DNA of 64,000 nucleotides from Sciurus carolinensis (GCF_902686445.1 NC_062213.1:42792741-42856740), one strand, 5' to 3'; shown: positions 32,985-44,953, numbered from the stretch's first letter. The notes: a model not told the origin generated them from the sequence alone. Translations and numbers: made by a program.

Positions 32985-34675
32985 ATAAAAGGCTAAGAGG
33001 GAATGGCAGTGGCTTTCCAAGGCGTGCTGAGGGAATGATCTATGTCATAGTGTTTTGTTTTTTGTTTTGTGTTTCCACATACATTTCAAATTGGGTATCA
33101 TTTTTGCACACATGCCATCCTGGTTATAAGCTTACAGAGAATGTCTCTGTACAGAGAATGTCACATTGGTGACAACCCAGTGTCAACAGAATGAAGAAGC
33201 CCTTCAAACTACAGGGGCAATAGAAGAAGTTCCCTCTAGGGAAAGAGGCAAAATGCCTCCAATCTTCTTAAGAGCTCCCCGACCTTGCCCCAGCCCTAGA
33301 GACCCCAGCCACAACCAGACATCACTTGGGACTCATCTGCCAAAATCTCTGTGCTAAAATTCTCCTTTGGGTATTCTTCCCCCCCCCCCCCCCCCCCCGT
33401 GAATTTTCTCCTCTTTTCAACATGTAAATAACAATGAGAGGTTTAATGTCATTGGTTTTGCATTTGTTTCAATGTGATTTCCTCCAACCAAATCGGTCTT
33501 GTCTAACAACTAATGGAAAATCCCTTGGTTTGGGGTTCATGAGGACTTAAGCATTGAGACTTCTATTAAGGAGTTCAAGCATGCACAACGAGGGGGTCCC
33601 AAGGCCTCCGGGTTTCCACGTATCCTGCAGGAATTGCCTACAATCCCACCTTTGTGAACACTTAACCTGACCATGGTGAATACAGGATGTTCAAAAGAAC
33701 TCTTCCTATCTCAGTATCCTTGCCATGCCCCAAAGCTGAGACAACAGAGGTCAAGGCCACCCCTGCAGGGTTTGCCAGGGTAGAACCAAAAACATTGCTT
33801 GTCAGATGGGAACCCTTCACCCACCCCCTGACAATATGAAAGAAATGTCAGGATTCATTAGGAGAGGTAGAAGCTAGCAGGCAGCTGGAATTTTCTTTGA
33901 AGAGAGCTGTGACTATTCCAAGATTCCTCCTCACCAAGGGAAAAACTTGGTGCTGCCCACCTCCACACCTTACGCCAACTGCGAAGTTCTTTAGAGGACA
34001 GCTTGGACAGTCTGTCATTGGTTCCCTGGAGACTGCACACTGACACTGAGTCGACCCCCAGGTGTGAACGATGAGAGGCCACTGGACCAGCCCACCTAGC
34101 AGCAAAGAGGCAAGGAAAAGGGAACACCAGCCTTTCCAGAGTTTGGTGGAACAAAGGCATTCACAAGTTTCCCACTGAGCAGCTATAAATCCTGTGGAAG
34201 AGAACCAGGCCTGGGTTGTCTTAAGTGGATGCCCTGGAGGGACAAGATGAACCCCAACAGAGGAACAGACTGCCAAGAGCCGGGGACTAGGAGAAAGCCA
34301 GAGCTGGCCAGTGCAGGAGCCACTGCTCAATCAAGGGAGCCGCAGGTGGGAAACTGCTAGGGACAAAGTCGCTGGAAACTCGCTGAAAGCTCCCTTCCCT
34401 GCCAAGAGTAAACAGCAGCACTCCAGCATCAATCCACCCCGCGGCCCCAATGCCAGATTGCAACCATCTTCTCCAGGAAGGCCTCCCCAACCCCACACAG
34501 GCTTCCTGCCCAGAGAGCCTGAGCTAAGGAAAAGAAAAAGGTTGACTTGAGACTTTGCAATTGTCGTAATTATCTATTTATTTGTGATTAATAATGAAGG
34601 GAGAAAAACATAGGCTCAGATTCTAAAGGTCTCACATTTTGCACATGCCTGTAAATAGAACAGAAAACAGAAGCA
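32985..34675. other. Unassigned non-coding DNA
   Basis: Contains a 20-base poly-C run (33,379-33,398) and a moderately GC-rich part (33,850-34,550). The 160-codon open stretch on the minus strand at 33,848-34,330 has no recognisable domain and sits in a region open in several frames, so I do not call it a gene. cttctccaggaaggcctccc near 34,470 hints at an L2 scrap. Confidence 0.4.
33379..33398. repeat. Poly-C homopolymer (20 bp)
   Basis: Uninterrupted C run, rare in mammalian DNA compared with poly-A. Assembly or polymerase error in length is possible. Confidence 0.85.
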
Positions 34676-34888
34676 GCCAGGTGCAGTGGTGCACACCTGT
34701 AATCTCAGTGACGTGGGAGGCTGAGGCAGGAGAATCACAAGTTCAAGGCCAGCCTCAACAACTTAAAGAGGCACTAAGCAACTTAGTGAGACCCTGACTC
34801 AAAAGAAAAAAATTTAAAAAGGACTGAGATGTGGTTCAGTGGTTAAGTGCCCTTGGGTTCAATTCCTAGTACCCAAAAAAAAAAAGAC
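34676..34888 (+). mobile_element. MEN (B1-dID) SINE
   Basis: Full dimer: B1 half (agccaggtgcagtggtgc, cacctgtaatctcagtgac), linker (aaaaaaatttaaaaagg), ID half (actgagatgtggttcagtgg, ttgggttcaattcctagtac), A-tail. Little diverged. Confidence 0.88.
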
Positions 34889-35024
34889 AGATGCCTGAGA
34901 TCCCACAAGGTATCTGATTTAATCTTCAAGGAAACAGGACTTGGGAAGAAAAATGACCAATATTTAAATAGCATTCTGTGAACCACATTCATATACATTA
35001 CTACCACATTTAATTACCATCCTC

Positions 35025-35203
35025 ATATCTGGTGTGTTGGCCCACACCTGTAATCCCAGCCACTCGGAGGCTGAGGCAGGAGGATCTCAAGTCCCAGGCC
35101 AGCCTGGCCATTTTAACAAAACTCTGTCTCAAAATAAAAAATAAAAAGGGCACATAGCTCAGTTGTAGAGCACACCCAGGGTTCGATTGCCAGTACCTCA
35201 AAA
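35025..35203 (+). mobile_element. MEN (B1-dID) SINE, shortened
   Basis: B1 half (cacacctgtaatcccagcc, ggaggctgaggcaggagg), then a linker and a shortened ID half (cacatagctcagttgtagag, ttcgattgccagtacc). Confidence 0.8.
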
Positions 35204-35325
35204 GAAAATTACCATAATTATCCTCATTTCAAAGATGAGAAAACACAGGTTCAATAACTTGGCTGCAGGATCCAAGCATGCTAGTAAGTGAATTTAAATC
35301 TGGTCTATCTGACCCGGAAAATTCT
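35204..35325 (+). repeat. MIR SINE fragment
   Basis: MIR core words: attatcctcatttcaaagat, gagaaaacacaggttc, aataacttggctgcagg, then agtgaatttaaatctgg. Confidence 0.6.
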
Positions 35326-35344
35326 AGGAATTCCCATGGATACA

Positions 35345-35670
35345 AAGTGCAAGAGACACAATGTTTATGTTCCCAAAATTCATATGTTTAAATCCGCCCC
35401 ACCCCTAGGTCAGTGATTAGGAGGTAGGCATTCGAGGAGGTAATTAGTTCAGTGCTCTTACCAGAGACCCCAGAGAGATCCGTTGTCCCTTCCTGAGGTA
35501 CCGTGGAAAGATAACCAACGAGGAACCAGAAAGTGCACTCTCTCCAGACACCAATCTGCTGGTGCCTCATCTGGAATTTCCCAGTTTCCAGAACTGGGAG
35601 GAAATAAATTTCTGTTCTTTATAAGCTTTATTGTAATTTGTTTACAGCCACCCAAACAGACTAAGACACA
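35345..35670 (+). mobile_element. MaLR-type LTR-like repeat
   Basis: Words shared with MaLR LTRs: caaaattcatatgtttaaat, agagaccccagagagatcc, gggaggaaataaatttctg, ending ccacccaaacagactaagac. The start is decayed. Confidence 0.6.
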
Positions 35671-36127
35671 ACAAATTTGGTATTTTATTTCATAGCCACC
35701 AACCCATACATATTACCTCGCAGCTAAATACTAGTAAGCCTTGCCAATAAAAGATTCTTTAAAAAAAAAATACTGATTTTTCTTGTGCCTTCTTGAATTC
35801 CCTTAAACATTCCTCCCAAGAATTGATCATTCTCAACTACTTAAAGTTCCCAGAACATTCCTTCAACTTTGACAAGCACTACACCTCTAACTGTACCTTT
35901 TCCCAGAGCCTGTGCGTTGGTCTTCTCAATCATTTTGCTGCACAGGCAACTGCGACATCTAGAATTGGTTTGTCCATAACCCACCGTCAGCTGTGGTCAT
36001 GCCTCACAGCTGAGATAGGGTATTTTATTAAAAAAAAAAATATTGTTCCCATAACATACCCATTCCACTAATTTAACATTATATGTGATTTTTAGTTATT
36101 TAGGTCTCAGTTGTAGCTTTCGGGTTT
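35671..36127. other. Unassigned non-coding DNA
   Basis: No gene or repeat recognised. Confidence 0.4.
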
Positions 36128-36230
36128 TGTTTGTTTGTTTGTTTGTTTGTTTGTGTTGGTGACGGTGGTGTGTTTGGCAGTGCTGATGCCTGACCCCCAG
36201 GCCAGCGCTCTGACCCTGAGCCACAGCATG
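36128..36230 (-). mobile_element. Diverged ID SINE, minus strand, with TTTG-repeat tail
   Basis: A (TTTG)n run at 36,128-36,153 (reversed tail) is followed by words resembling a reversed ID head (gatgcctgacccccaggcc, gcgctctgaccctgagccac). Divergence makes this tentative. Confidence 0.5.
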
Positions 36231-37444
36231 GCAGGTTTCATCGTATCAGATTGTAGGATTGTAGGATTTCTTCCACGTCCATCGTGGGTGAGGGAAAGGG
36301 TTTCTGTAAGAAACTTATTTAATAAAATAAGCGCAGGAGACCATTATCTTTCTAAATTGAAGGGGCTGTGACGGATTGAGCCATGCTAAGCTCTGGCTTC
36401 TGACAACATGAAGGAGCCCACCTTCCCTTTATTTATAGTTGTACAGGTGAAGGGGGACCAGGAGGAGCTGCTTCTGTGGGGAACAGGATGGGGTGGAGTT
36501 AAGGAAACCATTTGCTAGCGGGTCATCCCGGTAGCGTGAGCATGTCCTCAGGAGGTGGGCCACTCTGCACACAAGTCACATACCCCAGACGGTCTGAAAC
36601 ACTCCCTCATGACCACCAGTTCCTGGGAGTCAGACCTCTGGGTCCCATGGCTCAGCCAAGCCTGATTCTGCTAGTCATGGGTGGCTCCCCATATCAGATT
36701 ATTGGCCATTTCCCTCTCTTTTTCATCAAGAGAAAAGAAGAATAGAGGGGAGAAAGGAAAGAAGATCCAGTCCACCGCAGGAGTATAGAAAAATAAACGC
36801 TTTTAAAAGGCAGGGAGGACGCTTACCTCCCGTCCATTCCCCAGGGTACCAAGGTCCCACCAACAGAGCAGCATCTGTTCTCTTTGCCTGGCTCCCAGAG
36901 AGACTAGATGTCCCTTCTCGACACACCCTCCTTGGGGCCAGAGCCTCACCCCTTCCTAGTCCCATTCAAAACAACCACTGTACATCCGCCCAGCAGAGCA
37001 CTAAAGATTCACCATGTGCTTAAAGCTCAAGATGGGAAGCCCAGAAATACATTTGAAACTTTACAGATGCTCCGGAGGGTGGTTAGCACACTGCAGTTGC
37101 CATGTCCCTGCCCTCACGCCCCGACCCTAAAGTAGACTAAGGTTCCAGTTCTGCTTTGCCTGGGACCTAGAGCAGCTCTGGCACCAGGTAAGTCTCAGAT
37201 GAGCCAGAGTTGGGGATGGTGGGTTTCTTCAACTTCAGCCCTTCCAGTACAATAATTAATAAATATGGACTCTGTCATGCCTTTCCTTTTTTAATCACCC
37301 AAGAGACTTTAATTGCACCTACAAAATGCCTTCACAGCAACACCTATGATTTGACTGAATAACTGATGACTGCAGCCTGCTCAAGCTAACACATAAAACT
37401 GATCATCACAACCATTGAAGATGCTTGATTTGGAATGGAGCCCA
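36231..37444. other. Unassigned non-coding DNA
   Basis: No repeat or exon recognised over about 1.2 kb. Composition is moderately GC-rich near 36,430-37,130. Confidence 0.4.
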
Positions 37445-37513
37445 CAGACTGGGAGCAGTGGCACATACCTGCAGGTCAGGAGGCTGAGGCAAGAGGACTG
37501 AAAGTTCTATGCC
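37445..37513 (+). mobile_element. B1/MEN SINE fragment
   Basis: B1 words ctgggagcagtggcacatac and caggaggctgaggcaagagg, cut off where an older L1 begins. Confidence 0.6.
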
Positions 37514-37983
37514 AGCATACTACCGAAAGCACTATGCAGATTTAATGCAATTCCTATTAAAATTCCAATGACGTTCTTCATAGAATAGAAAAAGCAATCG
37601 TGAAGTTCATTTGGAAAAATAAAAGACCCAGAATAGACAAAGCAATCCTTAGCAAAAAAAAGTAAAGCAGCATACATCACAATACCAGACCTTAAATTAT
37701 ACTACAGAGCTATAGTAACAAAAATGGCATGGTATTGGCACCAAAACAGACATGAAGATCAGTGGGACCAGAATAGAAGACAGAAAAACCCACCTAAATA
37801 CAGTTACTCATACTAGACAAAGTTGCCATAAACATTCATTGGAGAAAAGAGCCTCTTCAACAAATGACGCTGGGAAAACTGGAAATCCATATGTAGCAAA
37901 ACGAAATTAAACTCCTATCTCCCACCCTGCACAAAACTCAACTCAAAGTGGATCAAGAACCTAAGCATTAGACCAGAGACCCT

Positions 37984-38632
37984 GTGCCTACTAGAAGAAA
38001 ATATAGGCCCACTCTCCATTATGTCAGCTTAGGAACTGACTTCCTCAACAAGACTGTTAAAGCACAAAAAGTAAATGCAAAAATCCATAAACGGGTTGGA
38101 TTCAAACTAAAAAGCTACTTCACAGCAAAGGAAATAATCAAGAATGTGAAGAGAGAGCCTACAGAATGGGAGAAAATCTTTGCCTACTGCACCTCAGAGC
38201 ATTATTCTCCAGGATATATAAAGAACTTAAAAAACTTAACACCAAAAATAATAATAATAATAATAATCCAATCAATAGATGGGCGAAGGGACTGAGCAGC
38301 CACTTCACAGAAGAAATACAATCAATCAACAAATATATGAAAAAATGTTCAACATCTCTAACAATTAGAGAAGTGCAAGTTAAAACTACACTGAGATTTC
38401 ATCTCACTCCAGTCAGAATGGCAATTATCAAGAATACAAAGGACTGTAAATGTTGGCAAGGATGTGGGGGGAAAGGTACACTCATACATTGCTGGTGGGA
38501 TGGCAAAGGGGTGCAACTGCTCTGGAAAGCAGTGTGGAGATTCCTCAGAAAACATGGAATGACACCACAATTTGACCCAGTCACCCCACTATTCTGTATA
38601 TGCCCAACAGGCTTAAAATCAGCATAGTACAC
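37984..38632 (+). pseudogene. L1 ORF2 C-terminal remnant
   Basis: Two overlapping frames (37,984-38,295 and 38,166-38,627) together resemble the ORF2p C-terminus, including the Cys/His segment ([15 protein letters not shown]) and the following [10 protein letters not shown]. The frame change lies in the (AAT)n region. Upstream parts carry several stops. The RT catalytic box is not in this truncated copy. Confidence 0.75.
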
Positions 38633-39056
38633 TGTTATGGTTGATGTGAGGTATCCCCCGAAAGCTCCCATGTAAGAAGATTCGGAGGAGAAATGACTGG
38701 GTATTGAAAATATTAACCTAATCTGTGAATCGATCCATAATGGGATTAACTGAGGGGTAACTGGAGGCAGGTAGGGTGTGGTTGGAGGAGGTGGAATTAG
38801 GGGCATGGCTTGGGGTATATATATTTGTATCTGGTGAGTGGAGTCTCTCTCTGCTTCCTGATGATGCAAGTTGCTTTCCTCTCCACGCTCTTCACCATGA
38901 TGTTCTACCTCACCTGGAGCCCTGAGGAATGGAGCCGGCCTTCTATGAACTAAGATCTCGGAAACCATGAGCCCTTAAATGAAACTTTCCTCCTCTATAA
39001 CTGTGCTCATCAGATCATTTAGTGACAGCAGTGAAAAAAAAAAGCTCACTAAAACA
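38633..39056 (+). mobile_element. MaLR-like solo LTR inside an L1
   Basis: Starts tgttatggttgatgtgaggt and ends actaaaaca, about 424 bp. It has a TATA-like box (ggggtatatatatttg) and an aaatgaaa-type degraded polyadenylation region near 38,978. Same family as 39,274 and the split copy at 24,923. No matching 5-bp TSD remains obvious. Confidence 0.78.
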
Positions 39057-39273
39057 TATAGTGACACAACCACATCAATGTTTATAGACACTCAGTTCAC
39101 AATAGCCAAACTATGAAACCAACCTAGGTCCTCTTCGACAGATGAATGGATAAAGAAAATGTGGTACATATATACAATGGAATATTACACAGTCATAAAG
39201 AAGAATGAAATATGGCACTTGCCAGTAAATTGATGGAACTAGAGACTTATCATGCTAAGTGAAATAAGTCAAT

Positions 39274-39698
39274 TGTTATGGTTTGAATGTGAGGTGTCCC
39301 CAACATGTGAGGTGTCACTTGTGAGACAATGCCAGAAGGTAAGAGAAGAAATGATTGGGTCACAAGAGCCCTAACCCAATAAGTGAATTAATCACCTGAT
39401 GGGATTAACTGAGTGGTAACTGAAAATGGGGTGTGGCTGGAGGAGGCAGGACACTTGGCGTGTGGCTTGGGGGTATATATTTTGTATCTGGCACATGGAG
39501 TCTCTCTCTCTCTGCTTTCTGATCATTATGTAAGCCACTTCCCTCTGCCACACTCTTCCACCATGTTGTCCCTGCCTCACCTGGAACGGCTGTCTATGAA
39601 CGGAGACCAGTGAAACCATGAACCTCCCAACTTTTCCTTCCCTAAAATTTTTCTGGTCCGGTGTTTAAGTTGCAGCAATGAAAAAGCTGACTTAATCA
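39274..39698 (+). mobile_element. MaLR-like solo LTR inside the same L1
   Basis: Starts tgttatggtttgaatgtgag and ends gctgacttaatca. Flanked by tcaat (39,269-39,273) and ccaat (39,699-39,703), a 5-bp TSD with one mismatch. Contains gggggtatatattttgtatc as a probable TATA region. Confidence 0.8.
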
Positions 39699-40049
39699 CC
39701 AATCTTAAGAAACCAAAGGCTGAATGTTCTCTCTGATATGCAGATGCTAACACACAATGGTGGGGGAGGGAAGAATAGAAGTTCATTGGATTAGACAAGG
39801 GAATGAAGGGAAGGGAGTGGGGATGGGAACAGGAAAGACAGTAGGATGAATCAGACATCACTTCCTATGTTCACATATGAACACACAACCAGCGTAACTC
39901 CACATCATGTCCAACCTGAAGAACGGGAAGTTATACTCCGTGTGTGTATGACATGTCAAAATACACTCTACTGTCATGTGTATCTAAAAAGAACAAATTT
40001 TTCTTTAAGTTATAAGCCAATCTCTTGGCCAGGCCCTGTGTCAAAATGA

Positions 40050-40125
40050 AAAAGAAAAGGGTCTGGGAATATAGCTCAGTGGTAGAGGGCCCCTGGGTTC
40101 AATTCCTAGTAGTGCAAAAATAGGG
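40050..40125 (+). mobile_element. ID half of a MEN/ID SINE
   Basis: ID words ggtctgggaatatagctcag and gggttcaattcctagtag. A few B1-like bases precede it (gccaggccctgtgtcaaaat), so it is probably the right end of a truncated MEN. Confidence 0.65.
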
Positions 40126-40745
40126 CTTTGGGGGGTTGCTTTGAATCTATATTTGTTTTGGTAGAATGTCCATTTTAACAATGCTAATTCTACCTGCTCA
40201 TGAACATGGAAGAGCTTTCCATCTTCTTGTGCCTTCTTCAATTTTTTCATCAATATTCTATATTTTCATTATAGGGGTCTTTCACCCCTTTGGTTAGATG
40301 TATGTCTGAGTTTTTTGTGTTTTGTTTTGGGGTTTGTTTTGTTTTTTGTTTTCTGCTTTTCATTCATTTGTTTGTTTTGGTTTTTTTAGGCTAAAGTGAA
40401 TGGGATTGTTTTCCTGATTTCTTTCTCAGCAGATTCATGTTCAGTGCATAGGAAAGCTATTGATTTTTGTATGTTGTGTTTGTAACCTGCTACTTTGCTG
40501 AATTTCATTTTTAGCTCTAGCAGTCTTTTGGTGGTGCCTTTTGGATCTTCCAAGTATAGGAGTATATCATCTGCAAACAATGATAATTTGACTTCTTCCC
40601 TTTCTATTTCTTTTATTTCCTTCTTTTGACTAATTGCTGTGGCTAGAATTTCTAGCACTATATTAAGCAGAAGTGGTGAGAGTGGCCACCCTTGTCTCAT
40701 CCCAAATTTTAAAGAAAATACTTTTTCCCCCATTTACTATAAGGT
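40126..40745 (-). mobile_element. Older L1 ORF2 fragment, minus strand
   Basis: Reverse-orientation L1 RT-domain sequence. The plus strand reads gtagaatgtccattttaac and tccaagtataggagtatatc. It contains a T/G-rich expansion at 40,310-40,390 and ends abruptly on both sides without a poly-A tail. Confidence 0.8.
40386..40733 (-). pseudogene. L1 reverse-transcriptase domain remnant
   Basis: A 115-codon open stretch keeps RT core motifs: [16 protein letters not shown] (motif B region, usually RQGCPLSP) and [15 protein letters not shown] (motif C with the catalytic Asp pair). It belongs to the same older subfamily as the split L1 at 41,386, since both share the [10 protein letters not shown] signature. 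Neighbouring ORF2 parts are decayed. Confidence 0.8.
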
Positions 40746-40871
40746 TAGCTCAAACTGACTTCATCCTAACAATAAATTTAATAGGCATGTTTATATTTTT
40801 GTCTAAATTGTGACATAATAGCATTGACACCTCAGTATCACTCCTCTTTAGGTTTGATGGTTTAATTAATG

Positions 40872-41258
40872 TTGCAGGTTGAATGGTCAGCCCCAAAAAG
40901 ATACATCCAAGTCCTAATCTCTGAAACCTGTGAATGTGACTTTATTTGGGGAAGGAAAAAAAAGCAAAAGCAGATGTAATTAAGAATGTCAAGTTAGATC
41001 ATCCTCTATTACCTGGGTGGGCCTTGAATCCAATGGCAAGTGTTTTTATAAGAGTCACAAGGCACAAGCCAGGAAACTCCTGGAGTCAACAGAACCTGAA
41101 AGAGATAAGGAAGGATCCTACCCTAGAGATTCCAGAGGGAGCCTGGGTCTGCCGCCATTTTGATTCAGATCTCCAACCTCCAGAATTGTGAGAGAGAAAA
41201 GTGTCCATTCTTTTAAGCCACCCAATTTACAGCAACCACAGAAAATAATGCTACACGT
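40872..41258 (+). mobile_element. MLT1-type MaLR solo LTR
   Basis: MLT1 words: gcaggttgaatggtcagcc, acctgtgaatgtgactttat, tgggtgggccttgaatccaa, tccaacctccagaattgtg, ttaagccacccaatttac. About 385 bp, no internal region. Confidence 0.75.
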
Positions 41259-41385
41259 TCAGTCACTGCCTGTTATGTGCCATTTCTGTGTTTTGGTTTG
41301 ATTTTATCTAATAGGAAGTTTTAGGCTTGTTTTTTTAAAACCAATTTTTTTCAGGTTAAAATGGAAATAAATGAAGAGATTCAAG

Positions 41386-43390
41386 ATGGCAGATTAGAGA
41401 AAGGTTGCTTTTTAGTTGCTCCATGGCTGGGGATTCAAGCAGCAGGAGTATCGCTTCTCAGTGTGGTGGGTGAAGAGGGAATTCACTAAAATTGAATATC
41501 AGATAGTCAGAACTTTTTAGAGCCTCAGAAATGTGGGTGCATTGAACAAAGAACAAGAAAGAGATCACCCTGGAGCCGAGCCAGCTGCTGCAGCAGCAGT
41601 ACACTGGTTCACCACAGAAGGGTAGGAGACAACAGAGAGAGAAATTGGGCAACTGACAAATTTGACACAGAAAAAAACCTGTAGAACAGAAAAGCAGCCT
41701 GAACTTAACTAACGCAGAGACTGCACAGCAAACTGGTGTTTGAAAAGTGTTCTGTTTTTGTCAACTGGCAAGCAGAGAGTGAAGCAGGAGCCATCCTGAG
41801 GAAGCCACACAGCAGCTTGAGGCTGCAGGAGCCCAGGAAATAGTAGAAAATACTGTCTCAGCAAGTGCCTACCACGCAGCCTAGGATGCACCTAGTAGAA
41901 CTGAGTGAAACAGGCACAGAAAATATTGTGCCCAGAGGGATCTCAAGGCAGAATATGGAAGGGAGTGTAACTCATTTTCCCTTTGAGTCTGACAGGTCAC
42001 AGGACCAGCTGAAGAGGGTGGGAAAGTTGAACGGGTGCACATGATTACGCTCAAGGACTAAACCTAGGAAGGCTAGATTTGTGGGTAGTGGAGTATGGGA
42101 GACCTACAGAGGGTCAGCTCCCCTGCCCTGTGAGTAAAATTCTTGGGAGACTCCTGAGATCCAGGGGTGTGTTGCTCTCTCCAGAGCAGACGCCACTCAA
42201 CAAAGCCCCCAGAGCCAGATTAGAACTGAGCACCAGCCACCAGAACTCCCCTCTTAGAACCCTGAAGCAACCCCACCCTGGGAGTACCTTCTGTCTGGTC
42301 TGTCTGGAGAAATCTCCAGTGGACAGAACTTCCCATTCTGTCCTACTTTATACTGGTGAGAAGGGAAACTGACTAATTCAACCAGCTTCAGTTTTAGGTC
42401 ACTCCAGTTGACAGCTCAGTAAGCAACACAAAGAGAGGAAGGGGCTAACAACACATCTCCCGCTTTCTTTCTCTCTCAGTACATAGCCCAGGAAGAAATG
42501 GAAAGGTCAGTTGAGTGTAGACAGTGATCACTCATCCTTGTTATAGTTTTAACTACCTCAGTGGAGACAATTCTTTCATTTTTCATTAAGAAATTTCCGT
42601 GTGTGTGTGTGTGTGTTCTTGCTCAGTTGATTAGTTCATGGATACATATATATCTTTGTTTCTTTTCTCTCGTTTTTCACATTTTTTATAATTGCTATTT
42701 TTCCTTGACTTGTCTTTTGAAGATCAGGGGTTTTTATTTGTTTATTTTGGCTTCGCTTTGTTTTGTTTTTGTTTCTCTTCCTCTCCTTTCTTCTCCAATA
42801 GCCAAATTCTCTTATTCTCTCTTTCTCTCTCCCTTTAATTTTCTCCTTCTTGTTTATAGCCATCGCTTGCTATATCTCTTCTGCTCTCTCTGTTCATATT
42901 CTGTACATTTTAAATTTTCTTTTACCTTCCTATCACATTTTCTTTTCTCTTAACTAACTGTATTTTACCACCTTTTAGAACTATATCACTGATTTGTATC
43001 ACTCCGGCTCCCAACGCTCATGTAATGGCAGTTAGCTCTGCTGTGGATGACATGGGTGACTCCTGCTGTTTAGTGCCAGACCTAGCTCATGACTATTTAC
43101 TGCTTTTGCTACTAGCCATTGCATACCTCACCATTCCTGTTTTGTGGTCATTAGTGTCACATATGTCATAGTAGGAACCAGGTATTCTTTTTAACCCTCT
43201 ATGTTGTTTGCCTCAGTTGTTGCTATTGTTTGTTTCCCCCTTTTTTATGAGATGCTGGGAATCTACAGGGACACAAGTAGTTCTCTGGGTAAAGACTCTG
43301 CTGCTGAGCTAAACCCAGCCAAGAGACAGTGCACCTTACTCTACACACAAATTAACCACATTCAACCTTCTGTGATATTTTAATACAAAT
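41386..43390 (+). promoter_or_regulatory. Decayed 5'UTR of the old L1 (type D)
   Basis: Starts at the YY1-like box (caagatggc, 41,392-41,400). The first ~1 kb is GC-balanced and the following ~400 bp is strongly T-rich on the sense strand, like the corresponding part of copy 3. A short (TG)n lies at 42,600-42,616. The last ~400 bp (42,970-43,390) matches nothing else I recognise and may include the site of an ORF1 deletion. Confidence 0.55.
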
Positions 43391-43625
43391 AATGGATTTT
43401 AAAATAAGACCCAACGATATGCTGTTTTGCAAGAGATTCACATTACAGAAACCGGTTCAAAGTGAAAGGATGGGGTATACCATGTGAATAGAACCCAAAA
43501 ACAAACAGGAGTAGCTACTCTCATACCCAACAGAGCATAATTAAGTCGGAATTATTCAGAAGAGATAAAGAAGGTCACTTCATACTGGTGAAGGGAACAA
43601 TCCAACAATAAAATACAACAATAGC

Positions 43626-43690
43626 AAATATATATATAATATAGATAGATAGATCTATATAGATAGATAGATATAGATATAGATATATGC
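43626..43690. repeat. TATA/ATAG microsatellite
   Basis: tatatata followed by imperfect atag/atct units within the old L1. Confidence 0.85.
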
Positions 43691-44104
43691 CAAACATCAG
43701 TGCACTAATCACATAAAACAGACACTACTTGAATTAAAGATTCAGATAGACCTCAGTATAATAATGCTGGGTGATTTCAACCCAACTCTTTCACTAATAG
43801 ATAGGTAATCCAGACATAAACCCAGTAGAGATTCTTTGGAGCTGAAAAATACAATAAATCAAATGGACTTAACAGGTACTTATAGGATATATCAACCAAC
43901 AACAGCTGAAACTTTCTTCTCAGCAGCTCACAGAACCTTCCCCAAAATAGACCATATTTTAGGCCACGAAGCAACTCAGCAAATACAAAAAAAATTGATA
44001 GAATTCTTTGCATCTTATAAGATCATAATGGAATGAAATTAGAAATCAATACCCCCAAAAAATCTACAGAAACTATATAAACACATGGAGATTAAATGAT
44101 GTAT

Positions 44105-44196
44105 TTTTTTTTTTTTTTTTGGGTGCTGGGGATCGAACCCAGGGCTTTGTGCTTACAAGGCAAGCACTCTACCGACTGAGCTATCTCCCCAGCCCC
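44105..44196 (-). mobile_element. ID SINE, minus strand, with TSD
   Basis: T-run, then the reversed ID (gtgctggggatcgaaccca, gcaagcactctaccgactga, gctatctccccagcccc). The 5' sense head is close to consensus, so it is young. taaatgatgtatttt flanks it (from 44,093 and again at 44,197), a long direct TSD inside the old L1. Confidence 0.9.
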
Positions 44197-44817
44197 TAAA
44201 TGATGTATTTTTAATGATGAGTGGGGGATAGGAGAAATGAAGGGAGATATGTAAAAATTCTTAGACTCAAATGAGAATAGTGATACAACATACTAGAATT
44301 TCTGGGACATATGAAGGCAGTTCTAAAAGGAAAATTTATAGCTATAAGTGTCTACATAAGAAAACCAGAAAGATCACAAATGAACAACCTAATGATGCAT
44401 CTCAAGGCCCTAGAGAAAAAAAAAACGAATTCCAAAACCAGTAGAAGGAAGGAAATAATTAAGATCACAATTGAAATCCATGAAACAGAGAATAAAAAAA
44501 TACAAGGGATCAATGAAATGAAGATTTGGTTCTTTGAAAAGATAAATGAGATTGATAAACTAACCAAAAGAAAAAGAAAGAAGTCATAAATTAATAAAAT
44601 TAGAGATGAAAAAGAAGAAATCATCACAGATATCACAGAAATCCAGAGGATCATCGGGGACTATTTTAAAACTTATACTTCAATAAATTGGAAAATCTAA
44701 AAGAAATGTATACATTTCTAAATACTTATGACTGGCCAAAATTGAATCAAGAGGACATAGGAAACCTAAACAGACCAGTAACTAGCAATGAGATAGAAGC
44801 AATAATAAAAAGCCTTC

Positions 44818-44953
44818 TAGGGACTGGGGCTGTGGCTCAGTGGTAGAGCACTTGCCTCGCATGTGCAAGGCAGTGGGTTTGATCCTCAGCACCACATATA
44901 AATAAATAAATAAAGGTATTGTGTCCACCTGCAACTAAAAAATACTTTTTTAA
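44818..44953 (+). mobile_element. ID SINE with extended 3' tail, plus strand
   Basis: ID head (ggactggggctgtggctcag, gtggtagagcacttgcctcg, ggtttgatcctcagcacc), then aaataaataaataaa. It continues with the same non-A tail as the copy at 16,156 (ggtattgtgtccacctgc). Flanks aaaaagccttc (44,807-44,817) and aaaaacccttc (44,954-44,964) form an 11-bp TSD with one mismatch. Confidence 0.88.

Larger units (their letters stand above)
37514..39990 (+). mobile_element. Older 5'-truncated L1, interrupted by two LTRs
   Basis: An ORF2 3' portion of an older squirrel L1 type (attccaatgacgttcttcat, ggcatggtattggcacca). Surviving open pieces at 37,984-38,295 and 38,166-38,627 are in two frames. Two MaLR-like LTRs interrupt it (38,633-39,056 and 39,274-39,698). 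Excluding them, the L1 reads continuously into its 3'UTR (39,720-39,990). That 3'UTR has a purine-rich G-tract but no telomere-like block. A short (AAT)n run lies at about 38,247-38,268. Confidence 0.82.

Noticed and set aside
33848..34330. 160-codon minus-strand open frame as a host gene
   Set aside because: The region is open in several frames, the composition is low in stops, and I recognise no domain. Nothing supports an exon.
38633..39698. One proviral element with two LTRs
   Set aside because: The sequence between the LTRs is a continuation of the host L1 ORF2 end (gatgaatggataaagaaaat), not a viral interior.
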